DNA of 64,000 nucleotides from Bryobacteraceae bacterium. GTDB lineage: Bacteria; Acidobacteriota; Terriglobia; Bryobacterales; Bryobacteraceae. The notes below the pieces were generated by a model, which saw nothing but the letters and a program-made list of their open reading frames with translations, made no database searches and was not told the DNA's origin. Location of the stretch: contig JAWKHH010000001.1 of assembly GCA_041394945.1 (NCBI GenBank), positions 2,046,001 to 2,110,000 on the forward strand, read 5' to 3'. This document shows, one piece after another, positions 33,757 through 42,812 of the stretch (positions are counted from its first letter, which is position 1; each line of letters begins with the position of its first letter). The translations under genes were made by a program, and so were the position numbers.

Positions 33757-36003
33757 ATGCGCCGCAATCGCAGGCTCCTGCTGGTCGCCATCGCGATCAT
33801 CGCCGCCGGCGTAGGATCGGTGTACCTCAAACGCAGGGCGGAACTCGATCTCACCCCCACCCCGGCGCCGGCCCGGATCCGCGAGGGGCTTCAGGCGTCG
33901 AGCGAGGACTGGGTGTATCGCAAGGACGACGGCAACTGTCCCATCGTCGAGGTGCGGGCGAAGGAAGTGGAGAGCGACGAAGGAGATACCGCCCAGACGC
34001 ACCTGAGCGGAGTCCAGTTGCTGCTGTACCACAGCTGCGGCGCCACCTACGACCACGTCAAGTCGGCGTCGGCCGAGTTCAATCCCGGCGACGGAATGCT
34101 GCACTCGGAAGGCGAGGTGGAAATCACGCTGGCCATCCCCACGGACCCGGACGCTCCGTCCGGCCGCCTGCTGCAGATCAAGTCGTCGGAAGTAGTTTTC
34201 GAGACGTCGACTGGCAAGGCGACCACCGACAAGCTCACTTCCTTCCGCTTCGACCTCGGCGACGGTTACGCCGACGGCGCCACCTACATCCCGCAGACTC
34301 GGGAGCTCGAACTGCACTCGAACGTGGTGCTCCGCTGGCGCGGCAGCGACCCCGATCAGAAACTGATGACGATCGAGGCGGGCCACCTCGTCTACGCCGA
34401 GTCCGACGCCCGCGTGCATCTCACGCCCTGGGCGAAGTTCTCCCGGGACCGGCTGACTCTCGAGGGCGGCGAAACGTTCATCACGCTCGACAAGGGAGCC
34501 ATCCGGCTGGTGGAATCCGTGGACGCCCACGGCACGGATCATGTGCCGGGGCGCGACCTCAACTTCGCGGCCAACTCCATGCGCATGGATATGACCGAGA
34601 AGTCGCAGGTGAGCAAGATCACTGGGAACGGCGCGGCGCGGCTGGACGCCCATAGCGCGACGGCCGATACCAAGGTCACTACGAAGCTGATCGAGCTCGA
34701 GTTCGACCCTTCTTCCGGCGAGAGCATCCTCCGGACTGCGCTCGCCACCGGCGACGCCGTTCTCGAATCGAGGCCCGTCGTCCGGCCGGGCCAGACTCCC
34801 GGCCACACGCGAATCCTCAAGAGCGAAGTGGTGCTTACCAAAATGCGGGCCAACGGCGAAGAGATCGAAGCGATGGAGACCCATGCGCCGGGCACGCTCG
34901 ATCTGCTCCCGAACGCGAGCCATCAGCCGCGTCGTCATCTCGCCGCCGAACGCATGTGGGTGAGCTACGCCGAGGCCAACCGTCTCAAGAGCTGCCGGGC
35001 CGTACAGGTGTCCACGCAGACGTTCAAGCCCAAGCGGGATGTGCCGTCACTCACCTGGAGCAAGGACCTGCTCGCCGAGTTCGATGTCGAGACGCAGGAG
35101 ATGGCGAAGCTCGAACAGTGGGACGGGTTCCGTTTCCAGGAGGGCGATCGCCAGGCGACGTCGTCGCACGCCACGCTCGAATCGAAGACCGACCTGATTA
35201 CGCTCCGCCGGCCCGCGCGAGTGTGGGACCCGGCCGGATCGGTGGCCGCCGACCAGATCGCCCTGCACCAGGAAACGGGCGACTTTACCGCCGAGGGCAA
35301 AGTCGCTTCGTCGCGCCTGCCCGACGCGAAGTCCACATCCTCCGGCGCGATGCTCGACGATCGGGAACCGATGCAGGCCACCGCGCACCGGATGGTGGCG
35401 ACGGATAAGAACCGCCGCGTGCTCTACGAGGGCGGCGCCGTGCTCTGGCAGGGCGGCAACCGGTTGGAGGCGGACCGGGTGCTCATCAATCGCGTCACGC
35501 ATTCCTTGTTCGCCGAGGGCCACGTGGTTTCGCGCCTGCTCGACAAGCAGCCGAATCCAAAGACCGGCAGGCAGGTGCTGACCGTGGTGCGTTCGCCGGA
35601 GATGAACTACAACGACCGCGACCGCCTTGCGCACTACAAGGGCGGAGTGAAGCTGAATCGGGGCGACATGGACGTCGACTCCACCGAACTTCGAGCATGG
35701 CTCAGCAGCCCGCAGCAGGAGGGCGGCTCCGGCGGCGGTTCATCGCTTGACCGCGCCTTCGCCGACGGCGATGTCCGCATCGTGCAGAACGACGGCACGC
35801 GAATCCGCGAGGGCACTTCCCAACATGCCGAGTACTTCGTGTCCGATGAGAAGATCGTGCTGAACGGCGGCATCGCGCAGATGGTGGATTCGGCGAAGGG
35901 CGCCACGCGCGGGCGTCAATTGACCTACTATTCGCGCAATGATAGCCTGCAAGTGGAAGGAGCGCTGACGCAGCCGGCGTCTTCCATCATCCGACGAAAC
36001 TGA
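33757..36003 (+). CDS. LptC/LptA-like fusion protein for lipopolysaccharide transport
   Basis: 748 residues. A single N-terminal membrane helix (RLLLVAIAIIAAGVGSVYL) is followed by an LptC-like beta-jellyroll (VEVRAKEVES, LSGVQLLLY) and then repeated OstA/LptA-type segments to the end (for example LEGGETFITLDKGAIRL, ATAHRMVATDKNRRVLYEGGAVLWQG split over a blade, LFAEGHVVS). The next gene, immediately after the TGA, is lptB, which fixes the context: the periplasmic bridge that carries LPS from the LptB2FG pump outward. It is far longer than separate LptC plus LptA (about 190 + 185 residues). lptF/lptG are not in the window. Confidence 0.82.
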   Translation: MRRNRRLLLVAIAIIAAGVGSVYLKRRAELDLTPTPAPARIREGLQASSEDWVYRKDDGNCPIVEVRAKEVESDEGDTAQTHLSGVQLLLYHSCGATYDHVKSASAEFNPGDGMLHSEGEVEITLAIPTDPDAPSGRLLQIKSSEVVFETSTGKATTDKLTSFRFDLGDGYADGATYIPQTRELELHSNVVLRWRGSDPDQKLMTIEAGHLVYAESDARVHLTPWAKFSRDRLTLEGGETFITLDKGAIRLVESVDAHGTDHVPGRDLNFAANSMRMDMTEKSQVSKITGNGAARLDAHSATADTKVTTKLIELEFDPSSGESILRTALATGDAVLESRPVVRPGQTPGHTRILKSEVVLTKMRANGEEIEAMETHAPGTLDLLPNASHQPRRHLAAERMWVSYAEANRLKSCRAVQVSTQTFKPKRDVPSLTWSKDLLAEFDVETQEMAKLEQWDGFRFQEGDRQATSSHATLESKTDLITLRRPARVWDPAGSVAADQIALHQETGDFTAEGKVASSRLPDAKSTSSGAMLDDREPMQATAHRMVATDKNRRVLYEGGAVLWQGGNRLEADRVLINRVTHSLFAEGHVVSRLLDKQPNPKTGRQVLTVVRSPEMNYNDRDRLAHYKGGVKLNRGDMDVDSTELRAWLSSPQQEGGSGGGSSLDRAFADGDVRIVQNDGTRIREGTSQHAEYFVSDEKIVLNGGIAQMVDSAKGATRGRQLTYYSRNDSLQVEGALTQPASSIIRRN

Positions 36004-36729
36004 ATGCGCAGGCTCCACACGCAGGAGATCGCCAAATCCTACCGGCGCCGCAAGGTTGTCGCCGATGTGTCGGTGAGCGTGACGCAGGGCGAAGTGGTCG
36101 GCCTGCTCGGGCCAAACGGCGCGGGCAAGACAACGTCGTTCTACATCATCGTGGGGCTGATCTCGCCCGATTCGGGCCGGGTGATGCTCGACGATGACGA
36201 CATCACGGACTTTCCCATGTACCAGCGCGCCCGGCGCGGCATCAGCTACCTGCCGCAAGAGGCGTCGGTGTTCCGCAAGCTTTCCGTGGAAGAGAACCTT
36301 TACGCGATTCTCGAAACGCTAGGCTTGAGCCGGCGGCAGCGGCGCGAGCGCTGCGACGAACTGGTGGCGCAACTGGGTCTCGAAACCGTGCGCCGGAGCA
36401 AGGGCTACCAGCTTTCCGGCGGCGAGCGGCGGCGCGTGGAGATCGCGCGATCGCTCGTGATCAATCCAAGCTTCCTGCTGCTCGACGAGCCGTTTTCCGG
36501 CATCGATCCGATCCAGGTGCTGGAGATCCAAAAGATCATCTCCGACCTGAAGAACTCCGGAATCGGAATCCTGGTTACCGACCACAACGTGCGGGAGACG
36601 CTCGCCGTAACGGACCGCGCCTACATCATCAACAACGGGAAGATCTTCCGCGCCGGCACGCCGGAGCAATTGGGTCACGACACGGAAGTGAAGCGCGTCT
36701 ACCTGGGCGAATCGTTCACTTTTATTTAA
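36004..36729 (+). CDS. lptB: LPS export ABC transporter ATPase
   Basis: 241 residues, the LptB length. Walker A GPNGAGKTTSFYII (about 37-50), Q-loop YLPQEASVFRKLSVEEN, signature LSGGERRRVEIARSL, Walker B FLLLDEPFSGIDP and the H-loop VTDHNVRETL are all intact. PQEASVFRKLSVEEN is typical of LptB. The ATG directly follows the stop of the LptC/LptA-like gene (TGAATG), so the two are coupled. Its 3' end overlaps the convergent esterase-propeller gene by eight bases. Confidence 0.95.
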   Translation: MRRLHTQEIAKSYRRRKVVADVSVSVTQGEVVGLLGPNGAGKTTSFYIIVGLISPDSGRVMLDDDDITDFPMYQRARRGISYLPQEASVFRKLSVEENLYAILETLGLSRRQRRERCDELVAQLGLETVRRSKGYQLSGGERRRVEIARSLVINPSFLLLDEPFSGIDPIQVLEIQKIISDLKNSGIGILVTDHNVRETLAVTDRAYIINNGKIFRAGTPEQLGHDTEVKRVYLGESFTFI

Positions 36730-38380
36730 AGGTCTCGGCGACGGCGTCGGCGCTCGCGATCATGTACGGCAGGTCGCGGAGTTCGGCCACCACGTTCCCC
36801 TTCGAGTCCACTTCAACCAGCCGCCGGCCGGTGTAGTCGGCGATCAGCAATCCACCGTTCGGCAGCACGCGGAAGCCGCTTGTCCACGCCATGCGAATCC
36901 GGTCATCGCCGCCGACGCTACGCACGGTTTTGCCGGCGCGGTCCACTTCCACCACTTCGCCCGGCTCGCCGATCGAGATGAGCGTGTTGCCGTTCGGCAG
37001 GCGTTCGGCGAGATACGGTTTGCGGATCTCGCCGGTCTGCCACGTCCAGACGATCTTTCCGGCTTTGTCGACTTCGATCACGCGACCGGCAACCTGCACG
37101 CAGATGAGCGTAGTGCCTTCGGGCGTGCGCCGCGCGAGCCGCATGCGCCGCCTGCCGAGGTCGGGGTTCTCGTAGGTCCAGATGATCTTGCCGGCACGGT
37201 CCACTTCGACGAGCTTGCCGGCGTCGTTGTCGCCGATGAGCGTGTTGCCGTTGGGCAGGCGCTGCGCGGAGGGCGTGTTCTTCATCGAAGGGTCCGGCCC
37301 CCAACGCCATACTTCCTTCTGATTCGCATCGAGTTCAACGACAACGCCGAGCCGGTCCCGCGTGAGCAGCACTCCGCCGTTGGGAAGCGATTGCACGTCG
37401 TGCCCGCCTTCGTTCGGCACGCGCCACAGTTCGCGGCCCGACGGCCACTCGAGCGCGATGATGTTTCTCGTCTTGGCATGATCGGAAATCAGCACCCGCT
37501 TGGGCGAAGGCGCCGGCTTGAGGTACTTGTCGAAAAAGGCCATCATGCGCGCCTCGGCCCGGACGCCATGTTCGCCTCGGAAGCCGTGCCCCGCCCCACC
37601 GATCATCTCGAGTTCCGCCGGTACGCCCGCCGCGACGAGCCGTTCGGTCAACCACACGGCCTGCTCGTAGGGCACCAGCGGGTCCTTGTCGCCGTGAATC
37701 GTCAGGATGGGCGCGTCGTCCGGACTCACCCATTGCAGCGGGCTCGCCTCGATATGCGCCTTCATCGCGTTTCGAGGATTGGCGCCGAGAAACGCCGGCA
37801 GCACCTCGGCGGCGTCGCCGCCTTTGTCGTAGATACGGGTGAAATCGGTGGGTCCAAAGTAGTTCACCACGCACGAAACGCGGCTCGATTGCTCCGGATT
37901 GGGCCCTTCGTCGTCGAACGAAGCCACTCCGCCGGTGAGCCCCAGCATGAGCGCCAGGTGGCCCCCGGCCGACGACCCGGTGACTCCGATCCGGTCGGGA
38001 TCGAGGTCGAACCGCTTCGCGTTCGCGCGGAGGAAACGCACGGCGGACTTGACGTCACGGACCGGCGCGGGGAACTGATATTTGGGCGTCAGACGATAGC
38101 TGACGGCCGCAGCCACATAGCCGCGCCCGGCGAGGCGGAGAGCCAGCGCGGTGTAGGATTGACGCGTGCCGCGACGAAAACCACCGCCATGAATCAGGAC
38201 GACCGCGGGGTGGGGCCCGGGCGCCTTGGGGCGTGCGATGTCCATCCCCAGCTTCGCCCCGGCCACGCTGGCATAGTCGATGTCCCGCTCGAAGACAACC
38301 GAATCCGGCACAGGTGGCGTGGCGGGATTCTGCGCCAGGGCGGCGGCGGCGAAGAGCATGACGGGGGTCCAGCGAAGCAT
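36722..38380 (-). CDS. Exported esterase (HSL/BD-FAE type) fused to a PQQ-like beta-propeller
   Basis: 552 residues. Signal peptide residues 1-16 (MLFAAAALAQ). Residues about 30-295 are an alpha/beta hydrolase with the oxyanion motif HGGGF, nucleophile Ser in GSSAGG, Asp in HGDKDPLVP and His in GGAGHGF, so the triad is intact. Residues about 296-552 form five propeller-like repeats, each with a turn like LPNGNTLI and a following strand ending in EVD-x-AGK. The fusion is unusual; the propeller may bind a polymer or cofactor. Promoter TACAAC lies six bases before the ATG. Confidence 0.85.
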   Translation of the reverse strand: MLRWTPVMLFAAAALAQNPATPPVPDSVVFERDIDYASVAGAKLGMDIARPKAPGPHPAVVLIHGGGFRRGTRQSYTALALRLAGRGYVAAAVSYRLTPKYQFPAPVRDVKSAVRFLRANAKRFDLDPDRIGVTGSSAGGHLALMLGLTGGVASFDDEGPNPEQSSRVSCVVNYFGPTDFTRIYDKGGDAAEVLPAFLGANPRNAMKAHIEASPLQWVSPDDAPILTIHGDKDPLVPYEQAVWLTERLVAAGVPAELEMIGGAGHGFRGEHGVRAEARMMAFFDKYLKPAPSPKRVLISDHAKTRNIIALEWPSGRELWRVPNEGGHDVQSLPNGGVLLTRDRLGVVVELDANQKEVWRWGPDPSMKNTPSAQRLPNGNTLIGDNDAGKLVEVDRAGKIIWTYENPDLGRRRMRLARRTPEGTTLICVQVAGRVIEVDKAGKIVWTWQTGEIRKPYLAERLPNGNTLISIGEPGEVVEVDRAGKTVRSVGGDDRIRMAWTSGFRVLPNGGLLIADYTGRRLVEVDSKGNVVAELRDLPYMIASADAVAETFK

Positions 38381-38386
38381 TTCTAT

Positions 38387-38392
38387 GTTGTA
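38387..38392 (-). promoter_or_regulatory. Candidate -10 box (TACAAC), esterase-propeller gene
   Basis: Six bases before the ATG at 38380; no Shine-Dalgarno. Confidence 0.45.
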
Positions 38393-38429
38393 CTACGGGG
38401 CCCGGTACGATTGGTTCGTTCCCTCGTTT

Positions 38430-38457
38430 TTGGATCGCACCCCCAATTGGGTAGAAT
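38430..38457 (+). promoter_or_regulatory. Candidate promoter of the haloperoxidase-like gene
   Basis: TTGGAT (38430-38435) and TAGAAT (38452-38457), 16-base spacer. The leader of about 20 bases contains GGGGGAGGAACC directly before the ATG, one of the strongest ribosome-binding sites in the window. Confidence 0.5.
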
Positions 38458-38482
38458 GGGCCGTAAGCAAGGGGGAGGAACC

Positions 38483-40099
38483 ATGCTCAAAGGACGTAGC
38501 CGACGCGCATTTCTCGGGACAGCCACAGCGGCTCCCGCCGTGATCCTGGCCAACGGCCCAACGACGCCTCAAACCCGCGCCGAACTCGCCTATCAAGTTC
38601 GCGTAGAGGCCGCGCGCCGGCAGAAGGAGATGCCGGAGGTCCGCCACATCTCGAACGGCGATGAGCAGCGCTACCCTACCCCGTTCGCTAGTTTCGCCAA
38701 AGGTCTCCCGCACGACCGCTTCGGCGAAGCCGAGCCGGAAGCCTATCAGCAACTCGTCCGGGCCATGACCACCGGCGAGCACGCTGAGTTCGAAGCGATG
38801 CCGATGGGGTGCGGCGCGCGCAAATTTGTCAATCCGAAAGCCGGCCTCGCCTACGACATGGTGGGCGCGGACTCGCACCACCTCACGCTGCCGCCCGCGC
38901 CGCGTTTCGAAGGCGCCGAAGCCGCGGGCGAGATGCTGGAGCTTTATTGGATGGCGCTGGCGCGCGATCAGCCCTTCGCCGAGTACGGGTCCAATTCGAT
39001 CCTCCGGGCGGCGTGCGACGAACTGTCGGCGTTCAATGGGTTTCTCGGACCGCGAATCGAGGGGAAGGTCACACCGCAGACGCTCTTCCGCGGCATCACG
39101 CCGGCGGATCTGCAGGGCCCCTTCGTTTCACAGTTCCTGCTGAAACCGATCAACTATGGCGCACAGTACGTGGACCAGCGGATTCGCACCTCGCGCCCAC
39201 GCGCGGACTATCTCACCGACTTTCCCGGCTGGCTGGCGGCCCAGAACGGCTGCGCGGCGCCACCGGTGAACTATGATCCCACGCCGCGCTACGTGCGCAA
39301 CGGGCGCGACCTGGCCGAGTGGGTCCATCGCGATGTTGTATTCCAGGCCTATTTCAATGCTTCCCTGATCCTGCTGAACCAGCCGGACCCGGATGCGGCC
39401 GCCACTCGCAGCGGAATTGCTGCGCCGCTGGCGGCCAGCAATCCGTATCTCGCGTCGCGGAACCAGGACGGATTCGGCACGTTCGGGCCGCCGTTCATCC
39501 AGGCGATGGTGGCCGAGGTGGCAGTACGCGCGCTGAAGACCGTGTGGCATCAGAAGTGGTACGTGCACCGGCGGCTGCGGCCGGAGGAGTTCGGCGGGCG
39601 GGTGAACGCAGTGATGAACGGCACGGCCGGATACCCGATATTCGGCGACCTGGTTCGCACGGAGGCGCTCCAGCGCGTCTACGCCAACCACGGGTCGTAC
39701 CTGTTGCCGCAAGCATACCCCGAAGGATGCCCGCTGCACCCGGCATATGGAGCCGGACACGCCACGGTGGCGGGCGCTTGCACGACGATCCTGAAGGCTT
39801 GCTTCGACGAATCCTATGAGATCCCGGAACCGGTGGAGGCATCCACCGACGGGATTTCCCTGCATCCCTATGCCGGCCAAGCCCGGCTCACTGTAGGCGG
39901 GGAATTGAACAAGCTGGCCGCGAACATCGCAATGGCGCGGAACTTCGCCGGCATTCACTGGCGGACGGACTATTCGAGATCGGTCGAACTCGGCGAGGCC
40001 GTGGCGATGCGGCTGTTGCAGGATGTCCGCATGACGGTTCAGGAGGGATTCGAGGGGTTCGAGTTCACAAGCTTCCGGGGGCAGAAGATTACGGTATGA
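38483..40099 (+). CDS. Tat-exported vanadium-dependent haloperoxidase-like protein
   Basis: 538 residues. The twin-arginine signal GRSRRAFLGTATAAP predicts folded export. The vanadate-site motifs of the haloperoxidase/PAP2 family occur in order: KWYVHRRLRPEEFGGR (about 356-371), LHPAYGAGHATVAG (about 417-430) and GIHWRTDYSRS (about 491-501). In the second motif the serine of the common PSGH is replaced (GAGH), so halide oxidation is not certain; it could be a related phosphatase or peroxidase. The next gene, 13 bp on, is a Gfo/Idh/MocA oxidoreductase. The start is fixed by the Tat motif and the strong ribosome-binding site. Confidence 0.8.
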   Translation: MLKGRSRRAFLGTATAAPAVILANGPTTPQTRAELAYQVRVEAARRQKEMPEVRHISNGDEQRYPTPFASFAKGLPHDRFGEAEPEAYQQLVRAMTTGEHAEFEAMPMGCGARKFVNPKAGLAYDMVGADSHHLTLPPAPRFEGAEAAGEMLELYWMALARDQPFAEYGSNSILRAACDELSAFNGFLGPRIEGKVTPQTLFRGITPADLQGPFVSQFLLKPINYGAQYVDQRIRTSRPRADYLTDFPGWLAAQNGCAAPPVNYDPTPRYVRNGRDLAEWVHRDVVFQAYFNASLILLNQPDPDAAATRSGIAAPLAASNPYLASRNQDGFGTFGPPFIQAMVAEVAVRALKTVWHQKWYVHRRLRPEEFGGRVNAVMNGTAGYPIFGDLVRTEALQRVYANHGSYLLPQAYPEGCPLHPAYGAGHATVAGACTTILKACFDESYEIPEPVEASTDGISLHPYAGQARLTVGGELNKLAANIAMARNFAGIHWRTDYSRSVELGEAVAMRLLQDVRMTVQEGFEGFEFTSFRGQKITV

Positions 40100-40112
40100 G
40101 AAGGAGCAAGGA

Positions 40113-41129
40113 ATGACAGCAAGCGGCAAGGTCCGCTGGGGAATCCTGAGCACATCGAAATTCGCGCAGCGGGAAGTGATCCCGGCGATTCAGCAATCCG
40201 AACGGGGCGAGGTGACGGCGATCGCATCGCGGGATCCAGCCAAGGGGCGCCAGTGCGCCGAGCGGTTCGGCATCGGCCGGGTCTACGGCAGCTACGAAGA
40301 CCTGCTGGCGGACCCGGAGATCGAGGCGGTGTACAATCCGCTGCCCAATTCGTTGCACGAAGAATGGTCGGTGAAAGCCGCCGAGGCAGGCAAGCACGTG
40401 ATGTGCGAGAAGCCCTTCGCGATGGATGCCAGCGGAGCCATGCGCATGGAAGCGGCGTTCGCTACGGCCGGGCGCATCGTGCGCGAGGGTTTCATGATCC
40501 GGTTCCATCCGCAATGGCAGCGCGCCAAGGCGGTGGTGGAGGAAGGGCGCATCGGCAATCCGCGCGCGGTACAGGCCCTGTTCAGCTACACCAATGTCGA
40601 CCCGGGCAACATCCGCAACAAGCCGGAGACCGGAGGCGGAGCGCTCTACGACATCGGCTGCTACGGTATCGTTTCGGCGCGCTACATTTTCGGCGAGGAG
40701 CCGGTGAGGGCGATCTGCCTGATGGACATCGACCCGGCGATGAAGACGGACCGCATGACGACGGCGATCCTCGACTTCCCGAGCGGGCACGGTTCTTTCA
40801 CCTGCTCCACGCAGATGGTTCCCAGCCAGCGCGTGCAGATCCTGGGAACGAAAGGCCGCATCGAGATCGAGATTCCCTACAACGCGCCGGCGAAGCGCGA
40901 CTGCCGGATCGTGATCGACGACGCGTCCGCGGCGCCGTCGCCCGATGGCGCCGCGACGGAGGCTCTGCCCGCTGTGAACCAATACGTCGTTCAGTTCGAC
41001 GCGTTTTCGCGAGCCGTCCGTGAGGGCGGCGATCTCGAGTATCCGCCTTCCGACGCGGTGGCAAACATGAAGATCATCGACGCGCTGTTCCGGTCGGCGA
41101 AGTCCAGGTGCTGGGAAACGGTCGGCTAG
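40113..41129 (+). CDS. Gfo/Idh/MocA-family NAD(P)-dependent oxidoreductase
   Basis: 338 residues. The Rossmann start is WGILSTSKFAQREVIPAI, then the diagnostic VMCEKPFAM (EKP motif, about 96-104). The C-terminal half has GGGALYDIGCYGI, the segment with the catalytic-region aspartate and tyrosine of sugar dehydrogenases of this family. It is cytoplasmic, oxidising a sugar, inositol or sugar-like substrate not readable from sequence. AAGGAG lies before the ATG. It is co-transcribed with the haloperoxidase-like gene. Confidence 0.87.
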   Translation: MTASGKVRWGILSTSKFAQREVIPAIQQSERGEVTAIASRDPAKGRQCAERFGIGRVYGSYEDLLADPEIEAVYNPLPNSLHEEWSVKAAEAGKHVMCEKPFAMDASGAMRMEAAFATAGRIVREGFMIRFHPQWQRAKAVVEEGRIGNPRAVQALFSYTNVDPGNIRNKPETGGGALYDIGCYGIVSARYIFGEEPVRAICLMDIDPAMKTDRMTTAILDFPSGHGSFTCSTQMVPSQRVQILGTKGRIEIEIPYNAPAKRDCRIVIDDASAAPSPDGAATEALPAVNQYVVQFDAFSRAVREGGDLEYPPSDAVANMKIIDALFRSAKSRCWETVG

Positions 41130-41133
41130 TAAC

Positions 41134-41496
41134 TCAGCGGCGCGCGGCCAGCCAGCCGAGCCACACGGCTCCCAGGCACAAGCCGAGTTGCAAAGCGAGG
41201 TAGGCGAACGCCTTACCCGCCTCGCCGGCGCGGAGCATGTTGAGCAGGTCCAGGCTGAAAGTGGAGAAGGTGGTGAAGCCGCCGCAAAAGCCGGTCATCA
41301 CCAGCAGGCGCGACTCCATCTCCGCCGGCGGACTCAGGTGCGCGAACCATCCGATGAGGAAGCTGCCGGCGAGATTCACGGCCACCGTGCCCCACGGGAA
41401 CGTACCGGCGCCGAGCTTCGCGAGGACGAGATAGACCGCGTACCGGGCAGCGCCGCCGGCGGCGCTGCCGGCCCCTACGAGGAGCCAGGGCGTCAC
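41134..41496 (-). CDS. crcB: Fluoride ion channel CrcB/FluC
   Basis: 120 residues, four membrane helices. Conserved features: GGAARYAVYLVL, PWGTVAVNLAGSFLIG and the pore motif GFCGGFTTFSTFS. It exports fluoride as a dual-topology dimer. The GTG start overlaps the glgC stop by four bases (GTGA), so expression is coupled to glgC and no fluoride riboswitch precedes it directly. Confidence 0.93.
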   Translation of the reverse strand: MTPWLLVGAGSAAGGAARYAVYLVLAKLGAGTFPWGTVAVNLAGSFLIGWFAHLSPPAEMESRLLVMTGFCGGFTTFSTFSLDLLNMLRAGEAGKAFAYLALQLGLCLGAVWLGWLAARR

Positions 41497-42746
41497 AGGT
41501 TGATCGTCGCGATATCGACCGAGGAACGCCGCCCTTCGACGACGACAATGCCGGACTCGGTGACGTGGTAGAGGCGGCGGTCGCTGGCGAGGTCGTAGCC
41601 GATCATGGTGTCTTCGGGCACGCGGGCATTCTTATCGAGGATGGCGCGCCGCACCTTGGAGCGGCGGCCGATGTCGCAGTTGTCGAAGACGATGGAGTCC
41701 TCAACGAGCGCGCCGGCGTGGACGCGGACGCCGCGGCCGATGATGCTGTTGACCGCTTTGCCGCCGGAAAGGATCGCGCCCGAGCACACGACGGAGTCGT
41801 GCGCTTCTCCGCGCCGGCCCTCCTCGTTGAACGTGAATTTGGGCGGCGGATCGTCGTAGCTCGCCGTCCGCAGCGGCCAGCGCCGGTTGTAGAGGTTCAG
41901 CATCGGCGACACCTTGCGCATGTCCATCTGGGCTTCGTAGTAGGCGTCGAGGGTTCCGACGTCGCGCCAGTAGCAGATGGAGTCCGCCGGATCGCCGGGA
42001 ATGCGGTTGGTCTGGAAGTCGTAGGCGTACATCGAACTGCGCCCGATCATGGAGGGCAGGATGTCGCGACCGAAATCGTGTGAGGAATGCTCCTTAGCGG
42101 CGTCGGCGTACAGTTCGCGCAGAAGCGCCCGCGCCGAGAAGATGTAGTTGCCCATTGAAGCGTAGACGCGCTCCGGATCGCTCGGCATGGTGGGGGCATC
42201 GGCGCGCTTTTCGTGAAAGCCGACGATCTGGCCGTCGGCGGAGGTTTCGATCACGCCGAACTCGCGCGCTTCACTTTTCGGCACGGGAATGGCCGAGACG
42301 GTGACGTCGGCGCGATTCCGTTCGTGGAACTCGATCATGTCGCGGATGTTCATCCGGTAGACGTGATCGGCGCCGAAGATCGCGACGAGGTGCGGATCCG
42401 ACTGTTCGATCAGGTTGACGTTCTGGTAGATGGCGTCGGCGGTGCCCTGGTACCAAGCCTCGTTTTCCGAACGCATCTGCGCGGGCACGGGAATGATGAA
42501 GTGACTCTTCAGCATGCCGGTGGACTCCCACCCGTCGCGCAGATGCTGGAGCAGGCTCTGGCTCTTGAACTGGATCAATACGTAGGTGGAATGAATCCCT
42601 GAATTCACCAGGTTCGACAGGACAAAATCCACAATGCGGTACTGGCCGCCGAAGGGCACGGCCGGTTTGGCGCGTTCCTTGGTGAGAGGGTAGAGGCGGG
42701 TGCCTTTGCCGCCGGCGAGTACGAAAGCTAGGACGCGTAACTGCAT
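41493..42746 (-). CDS. glgC: Glucose-1-phosphate adenylyltransferase
   Basis: 417 residues, full length. Makes ADP-glucose for glycogen synthesis. N-terminal nucleotidyltransferase motif AGGKGTRLYPLTKERAKPAVPFGG is present (written here as AGGKGTRLYPLT and KPAVPFGG), then WYQGTADAI and FGADHVYRM, with a left-handed beta-helix C-terminal domain (hexapeptide-like VVCSGAILSGG, SIIGRGVRVHAGA, EDSIVFDNCDIG). Likely allosterically controlled as in the family. It shares a transcript with crcB. Confidence 0.95.
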   Translation of the reverse strand: MQLRVLAFVLAGGKGTRLYPLTKERAKPAVPFGGQYRIVDFVLSNLVNSGIHSTYVLIQFKSQSLLQHLRDGWESTGMLKSHFIIPVPAQMRSENEAWYQGTADAIYQNVNLIEQSDPHLVAIFGADHVYRMNIRDMIEFHERNRADVTVSAIPVPKSEAREFGVIETSADGQIVGFHEKRADAPTMPSDPERVYASMGNYIFSARALLRELYADAAKEHSSHDFGRDILPSMIGRSSMYAYDFQTNRIPGDPADSICYWRDVGTLDAYYEAQMDMRKVSPMLNLYNRRWPLRTASYDDPPPKFTFNEEGRRGEAHDSVVCSGAILSGGKAVNSIIGRGVRVHAGALVEDSIVFDNCDIGRRSKVRRAILDKNARVPEDTMIGYDLASDRRLYHVTESGIVVVEGRRSSVDIATINL

Positions 42747-42812
42747 GATGAGAGGGCTACTGCGTTCTCCATGGTAACGCAGTCCGGCTTTTCAGCGGTG
42801 TGAAAATGTCCG

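Noticed and set aside
41497..41560. Fluoride riboswitch before crcB
   Set aside because: This sequence is the 3' coding end of glgC, and the crcB start overlaps the glgC stop.
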